The notes: a model not told the origin generated them from the letters alone. Positions 7,907 through 17,547 are shown, numbered from the stretch's first letter. The stretch is 64,000 nucleotides of DNA from Pseudomonas fluorescens (GCF_002022275.1 NZ_MSDF01000012.1:46368-110367); one strand, 5' to 3'. A program made the numbers and translations.

Positions 7907-8512
7907 ATGCAGCGCGACACTCTCTTGACCCAGGACGAACTGGATTTCATCCAGGACATGCAGCACAACCCGCAGCTCAACCTGCGGGATGCGTGGTCGA
8001 GCCTGACCGTCAACGGCGGTTCGCAGATTCGTGATTTGCTCACCCGGCTCGCCGCGCATGACCAGGTCACGATCCAGGCACAGTTCGACAACCAGCAGCT
8101 CACCTTCCCCCTGCATTTGGTGGAAGACGAGTTTCATGCGGTGCATCTGCGTTTGGGGGTGCCGAGCATTTTTGAAGACGGCCCGATGATCCGGCCCTGG
8201 CGCCTGGCGCTGGAAACCCCGGTGGCACTGGAAAACGTCAGGGGCAACCCCGCAGCGCTGTGGGTGCATGAGGTGTCATTCAAAGGTGTGTTGGTGGAGA
8301 TTCGTGGCCGGGTCAAGGCGCCGAAGACCTTTTCCCTGTGGTTCAGCCCCTCGGGCTATGAGCGCATTGCGCTGCGCGGCACCCTGGAAAGGGAAACCGC
8401 GCGTGGCTTGTTCGCTTACCGCCTGAGCCAGAGTGATGCGGATGAAATCGAGCGCCTGCGCCAGTTCATACTGCACCAGCACCGCTTGGTGCACCCGCAC
8501 GTCCACGCCTGA
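7907..8512 (+). CDS. protein of unknown function, possibly degenerate PilZ-like
   Basis: A 201-residue soluble protein with no signal peptide or membrane helix. The layout recalls flagellar-brake YcgR proteins: an N-terminal beta-rich part (VTIQAQFDNQQLTFPLHLVE) and a C-terminal part with RPWRLALE followed by VHEVSFKGVLVEI. The latter loosely fits the PilZ motifs RxxxR and D/NxSxxG but has RxxR and an acidic replacement, so c-di-GMP binding is doubtful. It starts 58 bp after the LOV gene in the same direction and may be co-transcribed. It ends two bases before the convergent MerR stop. I do not recognise it as a named family. Confidence 0.7.
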   Translation: MQRDTLLTQDELDFIQDMQHNPQLNLRDAWSSLTVNGGSQIRDLLTRLAAHDQVTIQAQFDNQQLTFPLHLVEDEFHAVHLRLGVPSIFEDGPMIRPWRLALETPVALENVRGNPAALWVHEVSFKGVLVEIRGRVKAPKTFSLWFSPSGYERIALRGTLERETARGLFAYRLSQSDADEIERLRQFILHQHRLVHPHVHA

Positions 8513-8514
8513 AA

Positions 8515-9471
8515 TCAGGTATCCAGCTGACCGCTGAGAAATTGCTGCAGGCGGCGCTGCATTAACCGTGCGTCGTTACCCAGGCAGCCGATGGGCGAAC
8601 CCGCCAGGCTTTGCTCGGCAAAATCCGCCGCATCACCGGCGAGCAGCAGCGGGCAATCCAGCGTCATTGCCAGGCGTTTGAGCCGCGCCGGCAACTCGCT
8701 GCCGGGAGCGCGATTGGAGAACAGGACAAGGGCTTGCGGCCGGGTTTTCTCACAGATCAGCGTCAACTCATCGAACGGCTGACCCATCCCCAGCACCTTC
8801 ACTGCAAGCTTTTCACTGGCAATCAGTAAACCCGCGACCAGCAACTCCAGCTCACGGCATTCTCCGGCGATGGCCGACAACACTACCCGCGGCGCCGGTG
8901 AGGCGCAGATCGCCTGCAGGCGTTGCGCCGCGCGTGATCGCAGGAAGCTGTCGAAGAACAGCCATTCACTGGCCTGGCCGAAGCTGGCGTGATGACGCAG
9001 CAACTGTTGCCACAGCGGCATGAGAATGTCCTGGAACACCACCGCGGTTGAGTAGGCGGAGAAAATCTGGCCGTACAAGCGGTCCAGTTGGCGGTCGTCG
9101 AATGCGTGGATAGCCAGCCGCAATTGCGCTTGCCACTGGCGCCACTCCAGGTCGGTATCAATACGCGATGCCGTCAGCGGTTCGCTGTGCACATCATCGC
9201 GCGCAAGGATCTTGCCTACTTTGCTGACCGCCACGCCGCGCTCGATCCAGTCGAGAATGCGGTGCACGGTGTCGATATCGGCACTCGAATACAGTCGGTG
9301 CCCGCTTTCGGTGCGGGTGGGCTGGATCAAGCCGTAGCGGCGCTCCCACGCACGCAAGGTGACCGGGTTGACCCCGGTGAGCCGCGCCACTTCGCGAATC
9401 GGAAACAACGCCTCGGAGTCAGCGTCGATGTCGTGCGTGGCGTCGCGCTGAGGAGCAATGATTTCAGGCAT
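8515..9471 (-). CDS. MerR-family regulator, class II LitR type (no B12 ligand)
   Basis: A 318-residue protein. Its MerR winged helix lies at residues 22-90 (REVARLTGVNPVTLRAWERR, GHRLYS). It is followed by a helical region and a Rossmann-like part laid out as in CarH/LitR cobalamin photoreceptors. Class I proteins carry DxHxxG-type and GExH residues for adenosylcobalamin. Here the matching stretch reads GECREL at 203-208 and HASFGQASEW at 161-170, so the lower-ligand His is absent. This fits class II LitR, reported in P. putida (PplR1) to act as a repressor answering to a short LOV partner. It is transcribed away from the ABM-fol genes. Confidence 0.85.
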   Translation of the reverse strand: MPEIIAPQRDATHDIDADSEALFPIREVARLTGVNPVTLRAWERRYGLIQPTRTESGHRLYSSADIDTVHRILDWIERGVAVSKVGKILARDDVHSEPLTASRIDTDLEWRQWQAQLRLAIHAFDDRQLDRLYGQIFSAYSTAVVFQDILMPLWQQLLRHHASFGQASEWLFFDSFLRSRAAQRLQAICASPAPRVVLSAIAGECRELELLVAGLLIASEKLAVKVLGMGQPFDELTLICEKTRPQALVLFSNRAPGSELPARLKRLAMTLDCPLLLAGDAADFAEQSLAGSPIGCLGNDARLMQRRLQQFLSGQLDT

Positions 9472-9575
9472 CAGAGGTCAGAAACGTCCGTGTGGATTTG
9501 GATCCCATTTAACGCCGATTGCCGCGTCCGGTTCAAGGTCTACGACGATCCGTCCGAAGTCTCTGGCGTATTTGG

Positions 9576-9607
9576 GTAAAACAGGAATAATCCTTGCCTG
9601 TTTTTAC
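9576..9607. promoter_or_regulatory. inverted repeat between the divergent LitR-like and ABM-fol genes
   Basis: GTAAAACAGG at 9576-9585 faces CCTGTTTTTAC at 9597-9607, with an 11-bp spacer containing AATAATCCTTG. It is the strongest symmetry in the 212-bp divergent region and sits about 80 bp before the ABM start. An operator for the LitR-like protein is a reasonable guess; no binding data were available. Confidence 0.45.
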
Positions 9608-9683
9608 ATAGCGGCACCACCCCGTCGCTATGTTTGTGCGCCACCTACCCGGTTCAGCGCACCCGTCTATTTGGAGATACACA

Positions 9684-10244
9684 ATGTCTACCTCTCCCGT
9701 CACCTTGATGGTTGCGCGCCGCGTGGCCAAAGGGCGCTACGAAGAACTGATGGCCTGGCTGCGCGAAGGCGAGCAACTGGCCACTGACTTTCCCGGTTAC
9801 CTGGGTTCCGGCGTGCTGGCACCGCCGCCCCATGATGACGAATTCCAGATTATCTTCCGCTTCGCCGACGAAAAAACCCTGCACGCCTGGGAGTTCTCCG
9901 CCTCGCGCAGCGCGTGGCTGAGTCGTGGCAGCGAGTTGTTTGCCGACCCGTCCGAGCATCGCGTCAGTGGCATCGACGGCTGGTTTGGCACCGTGGGCGC
10001 TCGGCCGCCACGCTGGAAACAGGCGGTCGCAATCTGGCTGGCGTTTTTTCCGGTGTCGCTGCTGTTCAACTTTGGCCTTGGGCCATTGCTCAGCGAACTG
10101 GACCTGTTCACCCGTGTACTGGTCAGCACCCTGGCGCTCACGCCGCTGATGGTTTACTTCTTTATTCCGTTGTCGACGCACTTGTTGGCGAACTGGCTGC
10201 ACCCCTCACCGCCTCCGGCAAAGGTCAGCGAAGCTGCCGCTTGA
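9684..10244 (+). CDS. ABM-domain protein with two C-terminal membrane helices
   Basis: This 186-residue protein has an antibiotic-biosynthesis-monooxygenase-like ferredoxin fold at about residues 5-100 (VTLMVARRVAKGRYEELMAW, FQIIFRFADEKTLHAWE). Two hydrophobic helices follow near 117-135 and 148-168 (AVAIWLAFFPVSLLFNFGLG, TLALTPLMVYFFIPLSTHLL). Membrane-anchored ABM proteins are common in proteobacteria; their reaction is mostly unknown. ATG 9684 has GGAG eight bases upstream. It is the first gene of the rightward run leading into folM, folE and folX (57 bp to folM), so it may share light control. Confidence 0.85.
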   Translation: MSTSPVTLMVARRVAKGRYEELMAWLREGEQLATDFPGYLGSGVLAPPPHDDEFQIIFRFADEKTLHAWEFSASRSAWLSRGSELFADPSEHRVSGIDGWFGTVGARPPRWKQAVAIWLAFFPVSLLFNFGLGPLLSELDLFTRVLVSTLALTPLMVYFFIPLSTHLLANWLHPSPPPAKVSEAAA

Positions 10245-10301
10245 GTACAGGGGCGGCCGGTCGCTGGTATAGTTTCCACCTGCCCGCGACTTGAGCCTCC
10301 C

Positions 10302-11012
10302 ATGACTGCAACAGACGCCCCGATCCTGATCACCGGTGCCGGCCAGCGTGTCGGCCTGCATTGCGCCGAGCGCCTGCTGGACGAAGGCCACCGGGTGATT
10401 TTCAGCTACCGCAGCGAACGCCCGGGCGTTGAGGCCTTGCGCGAACGCGGCGCGGTCGGCGTGTTTGCCGATTTTTCCAGCGAAGCGGGGATTCTCGCCT
10501 TCATCGCCGCCCTGAAAACCCACACCGACAGCCTGCGCGCAATCATCCACAACGCCTCGGCGTGGGTGGCGGAAACCCCTGGCGACGAAAGCCGTGCATT
10601 CATCGACATGTTCAGCGTGCACATGCTTGCGCCGTACCTGATCAACCTGCATTGTTCACCTTTGCTGCAACGCTCGACACCCGCCGATATCGTGCATATC
10701 AGCGATGACGTCGTGCGCAAGGGCAGCCGCCAGCACATCGCCTACTGCGCCACCAAAGCCGGGCTCGACAGCCTCACGCTGTCGTTCGCCGCGCAATTTG
10801 CGCCGCTGATCAAGGTCAACGGTATTGCACCGGCCATGGTGATGTTCAACGAAGGCGACGACACGGCGTACCGCGAAAAGGTGCTTTCAAAGGCCGCACT
10901 CGGCATCGAACCCGGGCCCGAGGTGATCTACCAGAGCGTGCGTTACCTGCTGGACAACCCCTATGTCACCGGTACCACCCTGACCGTCAACGGCGGGCGG
11001 CATATCAAGTAA
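10302..11012 (+). CDS. folM: dihydromonapterin reductase FolM
   Basis: A 236-residue SDR. It has an N-terminal LITGAGQRVGLHCAE nucleotide-binding motif, in which the Arg after GQ favours NADPH as in pteridine reductases. It also has HNASAWVAE in place of NNAG, and a catalytic Ser and YCATKAGLD Tyr-Lys pair. FolM reduces dihydromonapterin to tetrahydromonapterin, the pterin cofactor of phenylalanine hydroxylase in Pseudomonas. It lies upstream of folE (20-bp gap) and folX, which make its substrate from GTP. That context fixes the name better than the SDR motifs alone. Confidence 0.9.
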   Translation: MTATDAPILITGAGQRVGLHCAERLLDEGHRVIFSYRSERPGVEALRERGAVGVFADFSSEAGILAFIAALKTHTDSLRAIIHNASAWVAETPGDESRAFIDMFSVHMLAPYLINLHCSPLLQRSTPADIVHISDDVVRKGSRQHIAYCATKAGLDSLTLSFAAQFAPLIKVNGIAPAMVMFNEGDDTAYREKVLSKAALGIEPGPEVIYQSVRYLLDNPYVTGTTLTVNGGRHIK

Positions 11013-11032
11013 GCCGTTTGTGAGGATGTTGT

Positions 11033-11593
11033 ATGACCTTGTCCCTGCCCCAACACTACCGCGAAATTCTCAAAGGTCTGGGCGAAGACCCGGAACGCGA
11101 AGGCCTGCTCGACACCCCCAAGCGCGCGGCCAAGGCCATGCAGTACCTGTGTCATGGCTATGAGCAGGATCTGGACGAAATCGTCAACGGCGCCCTGTTC
11201 GCCTCCGACAATGACGAGATGGTGATCCTCAAGGACATCGAGCTGTATTCGCTGTGCGAGCATCACCTGTTGCCCTTTATCGGCAAGGCCCACGTGGCCT
11301 ATATTCCGACCGGCAAGGTGCTCGGCCTGTCGAAGCTGGCGCGCATTGTGGACATGTACGCACGGCGTCTGCAGATTCAGGAAAACCTCACGCGGCAAAT
11401 CGCCGACGCCATCCAGCAAGTCACCCAGGCGGCCGGGGTGGCAGTGGTAATCGAAGCCAAACACATGTGCATGATGATGCGCGGTGTGGAAAAACAGAAT
11501 TCAACCATGAACACCTCGGTGATGCTCGGCGCGTTCCGCGAGTCGAACACTACGCGCATGGAGTTCCTGCAACTGATCGGACGGAGCAAGTAG
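11033..11593 (+). CDS. folE: GTP cyclohydrolase I
   Basis: This 186-residue type I GTP cyclohydrolase converts GTP to 7,8-dihydroneopterin triphosphate. Zinc ligands are visible as C75 and H78 in [10 protein letters not shown] and C146 in [10 protein letters not shown]; the substrate segment [19 protein letters not shown] lies at 94-112. Length fits the short family members. It sits between folM and folX, only two bases before the folX start codon, so its product is likely steered to monapterin. The P. putida homologue has been reported as light-induced under LitR/LOV control, which agrees with the neighbours here. Confidence 0.96.
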   Translation: MTLSLPQHYREILKGLGEDPEREGLLDTPKRAAKAMQYLCHGYEQDLDEIVNGALFASDNDEMVILKDIELYSLCEHHLLPFIGKAHVAYIPTGKVLGLSKLARIVDMYARRLQIQENLTRQIADAIQQVTQAAGVAVVIEAKHMCMMMRGVEKQNSTMNTSVMLGAFRESNTTRMEFLQLIGRSK

Positions 11594-11595
11594 CA

Positions 11596-11967
11596 ATGCC
11601 ACAACTTCAACCAGGCATGGCGCGCATCCGGGTCAAGGACCTGTGCCTGCGCACCTTTATCGGCATCAACGAGGACGAGATCCTCAACAAGCAGGATGTG
11701 CTGATCAACCTGACCATCCTGTATGCCGCCCAGGAAGCCGTGCGCGACAATGACATTGACCACGCGCTGAACTACCGCACCATCACCAAGGCGATCATCG
11801 CTCACGTCGAAGGCAATCGTTTTGCCCTGCTGGAGCGCCTGACTCAGGAACTGCTGGACCTGGTGATGAGCAATGAGTCCGTGCTGTACGCCGAAGTCGA
11901 AGTGGACAAACCCCACGCGCTGCGTTTTGCCGAGTCGGTTTCGATTACCCTGGCGGCCAGCCGCTAA
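11596..11967 (+). CDS. folX: dihydroneopterin triphosphate 2'-epimerase FolX
   Basis: A 123-residue FolB/FolX-fold protein beginning [20 protein letters not shown]. FolX turns dihydroneopterin triphosphate into dihydromonapterin triphosphate, the branch from folate to monapterin. Visible features are the octamer-forming beta-strand core ([16 protein letters not shown]), NYRTITKAI and the substrate-side E in [10 protein letters not shown]. It starts two bases after the folE stop and is followed by DUF1244 25 bases later. The folM and folE context distinguishes it from the aldolase FolB, which it resembles. Confidence 0.92.
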   Translation: MPQLQPGMARIRVKDLCLRTFIGINEDEILNKQDVLINLTILYAAQEAVRDNDIDHALNYRTITKAIIAHVEGNRFALLERLTQELLDLVMSNESVLYAEVEVDKPHALRFAESVSITLAASR

Positions 11968-11991
11968 CCCCCCGGATTTTCAGTGAGCCTT

Positions 11992-12288
11992 ATGAACGAT
12001 CAACAACGCCTCGAACTCGAAGCCGCCGCCTTTCGCCGGCTGGTGGCGCACCTGGACAGCCGCAAGGATGTGCAGAACATCGACCTGATGAACCTCTCCG
12101 GTTTCTGCCGCAACTGCCTGTCCAAGTGGTACAAGGCCGAGGCTGACGAGCGTCAGATCGAACTAAGCCTCGATGACGCCCGTGAAGTGGTGTACGGCAT
12201 GCCGTACGCCGAGTGGAAAGCCCAATACCAGAAAGAAGCCAGCGCCGACCAACAGGCGGCGTTTGCCAAAGGAAAAACCCATGACTGA
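11992..12288 (+). CDS. DUF1244 small protein
   Basis: This 98-residue protein carries the DUF1244 core: ALEAAFRRLVAHL-like N terminus, then LMNLSGFCRNCLSKWYKAEA and VYGMPYAEWKAQYQ. Two Cys in CRNC suggest metal or redox chemistry, but no function is assigned. ATG 11992 is used because family members start MNDQQRLELE; a GTG at 11983 is in frame. The last 8 bases overlap the HopJ start, so both belong to the fol transcript. Confidence 0.85.
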   Translation: MNDQQRLELEAAAFRRLVAHLDSRKDVQNIDLMNLSGFCRNCLSKWYKAEADERQIELSLDDAREVVYGMPYAEWKAQYQKEASADQQAAFAKGKTHD

Positions 12289-12619
12289 TTTGAATGCCCT
12301 GCGTGCCAGCCTCAACAGCGGCGAACATATTTTTGCTGACACACTGGCTTTTGTGGCCGCAGCTTACGACTACCAGCCGCAAGCCTTCACCAACGGCGAC
12401 GTGGAAAATGCTGCCGGGCAGAACGAAGGTTCGTGCAAGACCCTTGGCCTGGCATTGCTGGAAGGCTTGAATGACCAGGAAGCGCTGTTGGCGTTTGGTG
12501 AGCATTACCGTTCGGTCGTGGCTACTCCGGAAGGCACTGACCACGGCAATATCCGGGCGTTGATCGCGCATGGTTTGGCCAGTGTGAAATTCACCGCACA
12601 GCCCCTGACCCGCCGCTGA
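12281..12619 (+). CDS. HopJ-family type III effector-like protein
   Basis: A 112-residue protein matching the HopJ family: INSGEHIF-like start SLNSGEHIFADTLAFVAAAY, YQPQAFTNGDVEN and NEGSCKTLGLALL. The family was named from a P. syringae effector, but close relatives are widespread in non-pathogens next to DUF1244. Nothing here suggests secretion, as no hrp genes are present. It overlaps the DUF1244 gene by 8 bp and closes the fol operon. A housekeeping role is more likely than virulence. Confidence 0.85.
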   Translation: MTDLNALRASLNSGEHIFADTLAFVAAAYDYQPQAFTNGDVENAAGQNEGSCKTLGLALLEGLNDQEALLAFGEHYRSVVATPEGTDHGNIRALIAHGLASVKFTAQPLTRR

Positions 12620-12640
12620 TTCAATTTGCAATACGGTCAC

Positions 12641-12712
12641 TGTGGGAGCTGGCTTGCCTGCGATGGCGGTGGTGAATGTCACCCCGCTATCGCAGGCAAG
12701 CCAGCTCCCACA
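12641..12712. repeat. REP pair
   Basis: TGTGGGAGCTGGCTTGCCTG at the left and its inverse CAGGCAAGCCAGCTCCCACA at the right flank a short unique centre, after the hopJ gene. Confidence 0.95.
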
Positions 12713-12745
12713 TTTGAACTGCGGCGCTGATTAAATTGTGGACAT

Positions 12746-12776
12746 AAAAAAACCGGCCTCTCAGCCGGTTTTTTTA
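12746..12776. terminator. bidirectional terminator between the fol operon and trxB
   Basis: AACCGGC (12751-12757) pairs with GCCGGTT (12764-12770), with an A run on the left and a T run on the right, so it can stop transcripts from both convergent genes. Confidence 0.92.
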
Positions 12777-12786
12777 TTTCAACGGT

Positions 12787-13752
<966 letters not shown>

Positions 13753-13966
13753 TCACTCCTGTCGACCGCCCGGACAACAAGGCGGCTGGAATAAAAAAGG
13801 ACCGCGAAGCACTTGGGGAAGGCTTGAACTCGCAGATCCTGAAAATAATGGGTGCAGCGTATAGAGGGGGGCAAGATTAAGGAAATACGGAATGACAATC
13901 CAGCTCATAGGCGATCTCTATGCAATTGAACGGGTTGATCGACACCTTTGTTACCGTTGATGTCGC

Positions 13967-13993
13967 GGCTTTCGCCTGCGCGACAAAGCCGGT
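13967..13993 (+). promoter_or_regulatory. hairpin in the cysZ leader
   Basis: CGGCTTT pairs with AAAGCCG around a 12-base loop, about 40 bases before the cysZ start. No T run follows. It could be a leader structure, or the remains of a terminator. Confidence 0.3.
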
Positions 13994-14030
13994 AAGGTCG
14001 GCGCGTTCGTCATCCTGCTCGGAGTTCCCC

Positions 14031-14795
14031 ATGCCCGCCCCCGCTCTTTCCGGCCCGCAATACCTGCGTGAAGGCCTCAAATTGGTGTTGAGCCCTGGCC
14101 TGCGCCTGTTTGTGCTGCTGCCGCTGGCGATCAACCTGGTGCTGTTCGTCGGCTTGATCTATTTCGCCGGCCATCAGTTCAGCCTTTGGGTCGACCACTT
14201 GATGCCGACGCTGCCGAGCTGGCTGAGCTTTCTGAATTACCTGCTGTGGCCACTGTTTGTGGTGCTGGTGGTGCTGATGGTGTTTTTTACCTTCACCATG
14301 CTGGCCAACATCATCGCGGCGCCTTTCAACGGTTTTCTCTCGGAGAAAGTCGAAGTGGTGGTGCGTGGCACCGATGACTTTCCGGCCTTCAGCTGGAGCG
14401 AGCTGATCGCCATGGTGCCGCGTACCCTGGCGCGGGAAATGCGCAAGCTGGGCTACTTCCTGCCACGGGCAATCGGCCTGTTTATCCTGTCGTTCATTCC
14501 GGTGGTCAACCTCGTCGCGGCGCCGCTGTGGCTGTTGTTTGGCGTGTGGATGATGGCGATCCAGTACATCGACTACCCGGCCGACAACCACAAGCTGGGC
14601 TGGAACGAGATGCTCGCCTGGCTGCGCCAGAAACGCTGGCAGAGCATGAGCTTCGGCGGCATTGTTTACCTGGTGTTGCTGGTGCCGGTGGTCAACCTGC
14701 TGATGATGCCGGCTGCAGTGGCTGGCGCCACCTTGTTCTGGGTGCGTGAGCAAGGCGCCGAAGCCATGACGCGGCAACAGGTCGCCAAGTCATAA
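14031..14795 (+). CDS. cysZ: sulfate transporter CysZ
   Basis: This 254-residue inner-membrane protein begins [20 protein letters not shown], typical of CysZ, and has at least four long hydrophobic segments ([80 protein letters not shown]). The segment [17 protein letters not shown] is a family hallmark. CysZ admits sulfate for cysteine synthesis. ATG 14031 is chosen for GGAG six bases upstream and for the conserved N terminus; a frame open to 13920 lacks similarity. Confidence 0.93.
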   Translation: MPAPALSGPQYLREGLKLVLSPGLRLFVLLPLAINLVLFVGLIYFAGHQFSLWVDHLMPTLPSWLSFLNYLLWPLFVVLVVLMVFFTFTMLANIIAAPFNGFLSEKVEVVVRGTDDFPAFSWSELIAMVPRTLAREMRKLGYFLPRAIGLFILSFIPVVNLVAAPLWLLFGVWMMAIQYIDYPADNHKLGWNEMLAWLRQKRWQSMSFGGIVYLVLLVPVVNLLMMPAAVAGATLFWVREQGAEAMTRQQVAKS

Positions 14796-14849
14796 ATCCA
14801 TCATCGCGATGACACAATGACGACATGGCCCACGGTGACACTGTGGGTC

Positions 14850-16028
14850 ATGACGACAGCCTCGCTTCACATCACCCTGATTACCGAAACCTTCCCGCCG
14901 GAGATCAACGGGGTGGCCAATACCCTTGGCCGCCTGTGTGACGGTTTGCGTGCGCGTGGCCATCAAGTCGAACTGGTGCGCCCGCGCCAGGGTGTCGACC
15001 AGAGCCGCCCCAGCGATGACGAATTGCTGCTGTGCCGCGGCTGGCCACTGCCGGGCTACCCGGGCCTGCAATGGGGCCAGTCGTCGATGCACAAACTGCT
15101 GCGGCGCTGGACCCGTCAGCGCCCGGACGTGCTGTATATCGCCACGGAAGGGCCGCTGGGGTTATCCGCGTTGCGCGCGGCGCGTCGCCTGGGAATCAGC
15201 GTCGTCAGCGGGTTCCATACCAATTTCCAGCAGTATTCGAATCAATATGGCTTGAGCCTGCTGAGCCGCGTGGTGACCCACTATTTGCGCTGGTTCCATA
15301 ACCGCTCAACCTTGACCCTCGTGCCCAGCACCAGCCAACGTCTGGAGCTGGAGCGCCGTAGTTTCGAGCGCCTGGGCATGTTGTCGCGCGGGGTCGACAG
15401 TCAATTGTTTCACCCGGCCAAGCGCGATAATGCCCTGCGTGAAAGCTGGGCATTGAACAGTGAGCAAATCACGGTGATACACGTGGGGCGGCTTGCGCAG
15501 GAGAAGAACCTGGGGCTGCTCAAACGTTGCTTTGAAACCTTGCAGGACACTTACCCACTGCGCCAGATGAAACTGATCATCGTAGGCGATGGCCCACAAC
15601 GGGCGATGATGGAAAAGGAACTACCGGAAGCCATTTTCTGCGGCACATTGCGCGGTGAAGAACTGGCGCGCCATTACGCGTCGGGCGATGTGTTCCTGTT
15701 TCCCAGCCTGACTGAAACCTTTGGCAACGTGGTACTGGAAGCCATGGCCTCGGGGTTGGGCGTGGTGGCCTACGACCAGGCGGCCGCGACCCAGCATATC
15801 CGCCATGGCTACAACGGTGTGCTGGCGATGCCGGGGGATGAGGAAGCGTTTTGCGATGCGGCCAATTGGCTGCTGGAAGATGCAGAAAGTCTGCGCCGCA
15901 TGCGCCTGAATGCCCGGCAACACGCGAGTCGCCAGGGTTGGCCGGCGATTATCGAGCAGTTTGAACGGCAGTTGCGCGGCGTGTGCAGCGAGCAGCCGGT
16001 GATTGCAGGGCAGTCGCGCTTGATCTGA
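14850..16028 (+). CDS. GT4-family glycosyltransferase
   Basis: A 392-residue glycosyltransferase with the GT-B fold. The N-terminal donor-independent half starts ITLITETFPPEINGVANTLG, and the C-terminal half has VGRLAQEKNLGLL, FCGTLRGEELARHYASGDVF and the EX7E element FLFPSLTETFGNVVLEAMA. It resembles MgtA/PimB-like lipid glycosyltransferases of Pseudomonas that add sugars to diacylglycerol or similar acceptors; acceptor and donor are not fixed by sequence. ATG 14850 is used because the fold begins there, though ATG 14817 is in frame and neither has a strong Shine-Dalgarno. Confidence 0.88.
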   Translation: MTTASLHITLITETFPPEINGVANTLGRLCDGLRARGHQVELVRPRQGVDQSRPSDDELLLCRGWPLPGYPGLQWGQSSMHKLLRRWTRQRPDVLYIATEGPLGLSALRAARRLGISVVSGFHTNFQQYSNQYGLSLLSRVVTHYLRWFHNRSTLTLVPSTSQRLELERRSFERLGMLSRGVDSQLFHPAKRDNALRESWALNSEQITVIHVGRLAQEKNLGLLKRCFETLQDTYPLRQMKLIIVGDGPQRAMMEKELPEAIFCGTLRGEELARHYASGDVFLFPSLTETFGNVVLEAMASGLGVVAYDQAAATQHIRHGYNGVLAMPGDEEAFCDAANWLLEDAESLRRMRLNARQHASRQGWPAIIEQFERQLRGVCSEQPVIAGQSRLI

Positions 16029-16050
16029 CGCAGGTGTTGGCCGTTAGATC

Positions 16051-16122
16051 GCCATCGCGGGCAAGCCCGGCTCCCACAAGGAAATGCATTCCACTGTGGG
16101 AGCCGGGCTTGCCCGCGATGGC
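16051..16122. repeat. REP pair (GCCGGGCTTGCCCGCGATGG variant)
   Basis: Inverse arms GCCATCGCGGGCAAGCCCGG and its complement face each other, between the glycosyltransferase and the convergent flavin oxidoreductase gene. Confidence 0.95.
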
Positions 16123-16139
16123 GTCAGGCCTGTCGCCCA

Positions 16140-17243
16140 TTACACCAAGGTCGTCAACGCCTCACGACTGAACGGCAGGATGTCGCCTTCACGCCCTTCA
16201 CGCACTTTGACGGCCCAATCCGGGTCCACCAGCAGGGCGCGGCCCACGGCGACCAGGTCGAACTCGTCGTTGTTCAGGCGCTCCAGCAGTTTTTCCAGGC
16301 TGGCCGGTTGCGCGACCTTGTCGGTGTTGACCATGAACTGCAGGAATTCGCCGTCAAGGCCCACGCTGCCGACGGTGATGGTCGGTTTGCCGGTGAGCTG
16401 ACGGGTCCAGCCGGCCAGGTTGAGGTCGGAACCTTCGAATTCCGGCTCCCAAAAACGGCGCGTGGAGCAGTGGAAAATATCCACACCCGCGTCAGACAAC
16501 GGCTTGAGGAACTCACCCAAAGCTTCCGGGGTTTGCACCAGGCGCGCAGTGTAGTCCTGCTGCTTCCACTGGGAGAAACGCAAGATGATCGGGAAGTCCG
16601 GACCCACGGCGGCGCGGGTGGCCTGGATCAACTCAATGGCAAAACGTGAGCGATTGGCAGGGCTGCCACCGTATTCGTCGGTGCGCTGGTTGGTGCCTTC
16701 CCAGAAAAACTGGTCGACCAGATAGCCGTGGGCACCGTGGATCTCCACGCCGTCCATGCCGATGCTTTGCGCATCCTTGGCGGCCTGGGCGAAGGCGTTG
16801 ATCACGTCTTTGATGTCTTGGGCGGTCATGCCGTGGACGACGACAGTGCCGTCCTTGAGTTTTTCCATCGGGCCGTAGGCCGGCACGCTGGCGTCAGGCT
16901 CGGTGCCGATACGGCGCACGCTGCCCACGTGCCACAGCTGCGGGACGATCTTGCCGCCCTCGGCATGCACGGCGTCGACCACTTTTTTCCAGCCGGCCAG
17001 CGCGGCCTCACCGTAAAAATGCGGGACGTTCGGGTAACCGTTGGAGGCTTGATGCCCTACCACGGTGCCTTCGGTGATGATCAGGCCAACACCGGCAGCG
17101 GCACGGCGGCGGTAGTACTCGATGACTTTGGAGTTGGGTACGCCACCCGGGGAAAACGAACGGGTCATGGGCGCCATGACCACGCGGGTCGACAACTGCA
17201 GTGCACCGAGCTGGAAGGGTTTGAATAAAGCTTGGACAGACAT
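16140..17243 (-). CDS. Old Yellow Enzyme family flavin oxidoreductase
   Basis: This 367-residue TIM-barrel enzyme is an ene-reductase. It shows VVMAPMTRSFSPGGVP near residue 22, LIITEGTVVGHQ near 54, the substrate-binding region DGVEIHGAHGYLVDQFF near 168, and FDLVAVGRALLVDPDW near 330, which holds FMN phosphate contacts. Pseudomonas relatives include XenA/XenB, which reduce enones and nitro compounds with NAD(P)H; I cannot tell which is closest. ATG 17243 has GGAG six bases upstream; the in-frame start at 17255 is less likely. Confidence 0.9.
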   Translation of the reverse strand: MSVQALFKPFQLGALQLSTRVVMAPMTRSFSPGGVPNSKVIEYYRRRAAAGVGLIITEGTVVGHQASNGYPNVPHFYGEAALAGWKKVVDAVHAEGGKIVPQLWHVGSVRRIGTEPDASVPAYGPMEKLKDGTVVVHGMTAQDIKDVINAFAQAAKDAQSIGMDGVEIHGAHGYLVDQFFWEGTNQRTDEYGGSPANRSRFAIELIQATRAAVGPDFPIILRFSQWKQQDYTARLVQTPEALGEFLKPLSDAGVDIFHCSTRRFWEPEFEGSDLNLAGWTRQLTGKPTITVGSVGLDGEFLQFMVNTDKVAQPASLEKLLERLNNDEFDLVAVGRALLVDPDWAVKVREGREGDILPFSREALTTLV

Positions 17244-17382
17244 GGAGCACTCCACGGCAGAGGGATTTATGATGTGGATAATATTGCGTGTGCGCGGCGC
17301 GTGGAAGCACTATTGATCTGGGTGATTAAGGGGTAAAAGTGCGGGAGGCGAAGAAGCGCTGGCCTGTGGTGAGCGAGCTTAT

Positions 17383-17516
17383 TGTGGCGAGCGGGCTTGC
17401 CCCGCGTTGGGGCGCGAAGCGGCCCCGAAACCATGCACCTCGGAGTGTCTGGAGAATCGCGGTGAGTTTATTGGGGCTGCTGCGCAGCCCAACGCGGGGC
17501 AAGCGCGCTCGCCACA
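17383..17516. repeat. long palindromic repeat, GGCGAGCGGGCTTGCCCCGC type
   Basis: Left arm TTGTGGCGAGCGGGCTTGCC with CGCGTTGGG, right arm CCCAACGCGGGGCAAGCGCG with CTCGCCACA. The unique centre is about 75 bp. The same type recurs near 54.5 and 59.6 kb. Confidence 0.9.
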
Positions 17517-17547
17517 GCAAGTCTGCTTGCCACAAAAAGCCCGCTAT

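Noticed and set aside
12281..12619. A true type III effector locus
   Set aside because: HopJ-like proteins are common outside pathogens, no hrp/hrc genes are present, and the gene overlaps DUF1244 in the fol run.
13920..14030. N-terminal extension of CysZ
   Set aside because: The conserved N terminus and the ribosome-binding site are at 14031.
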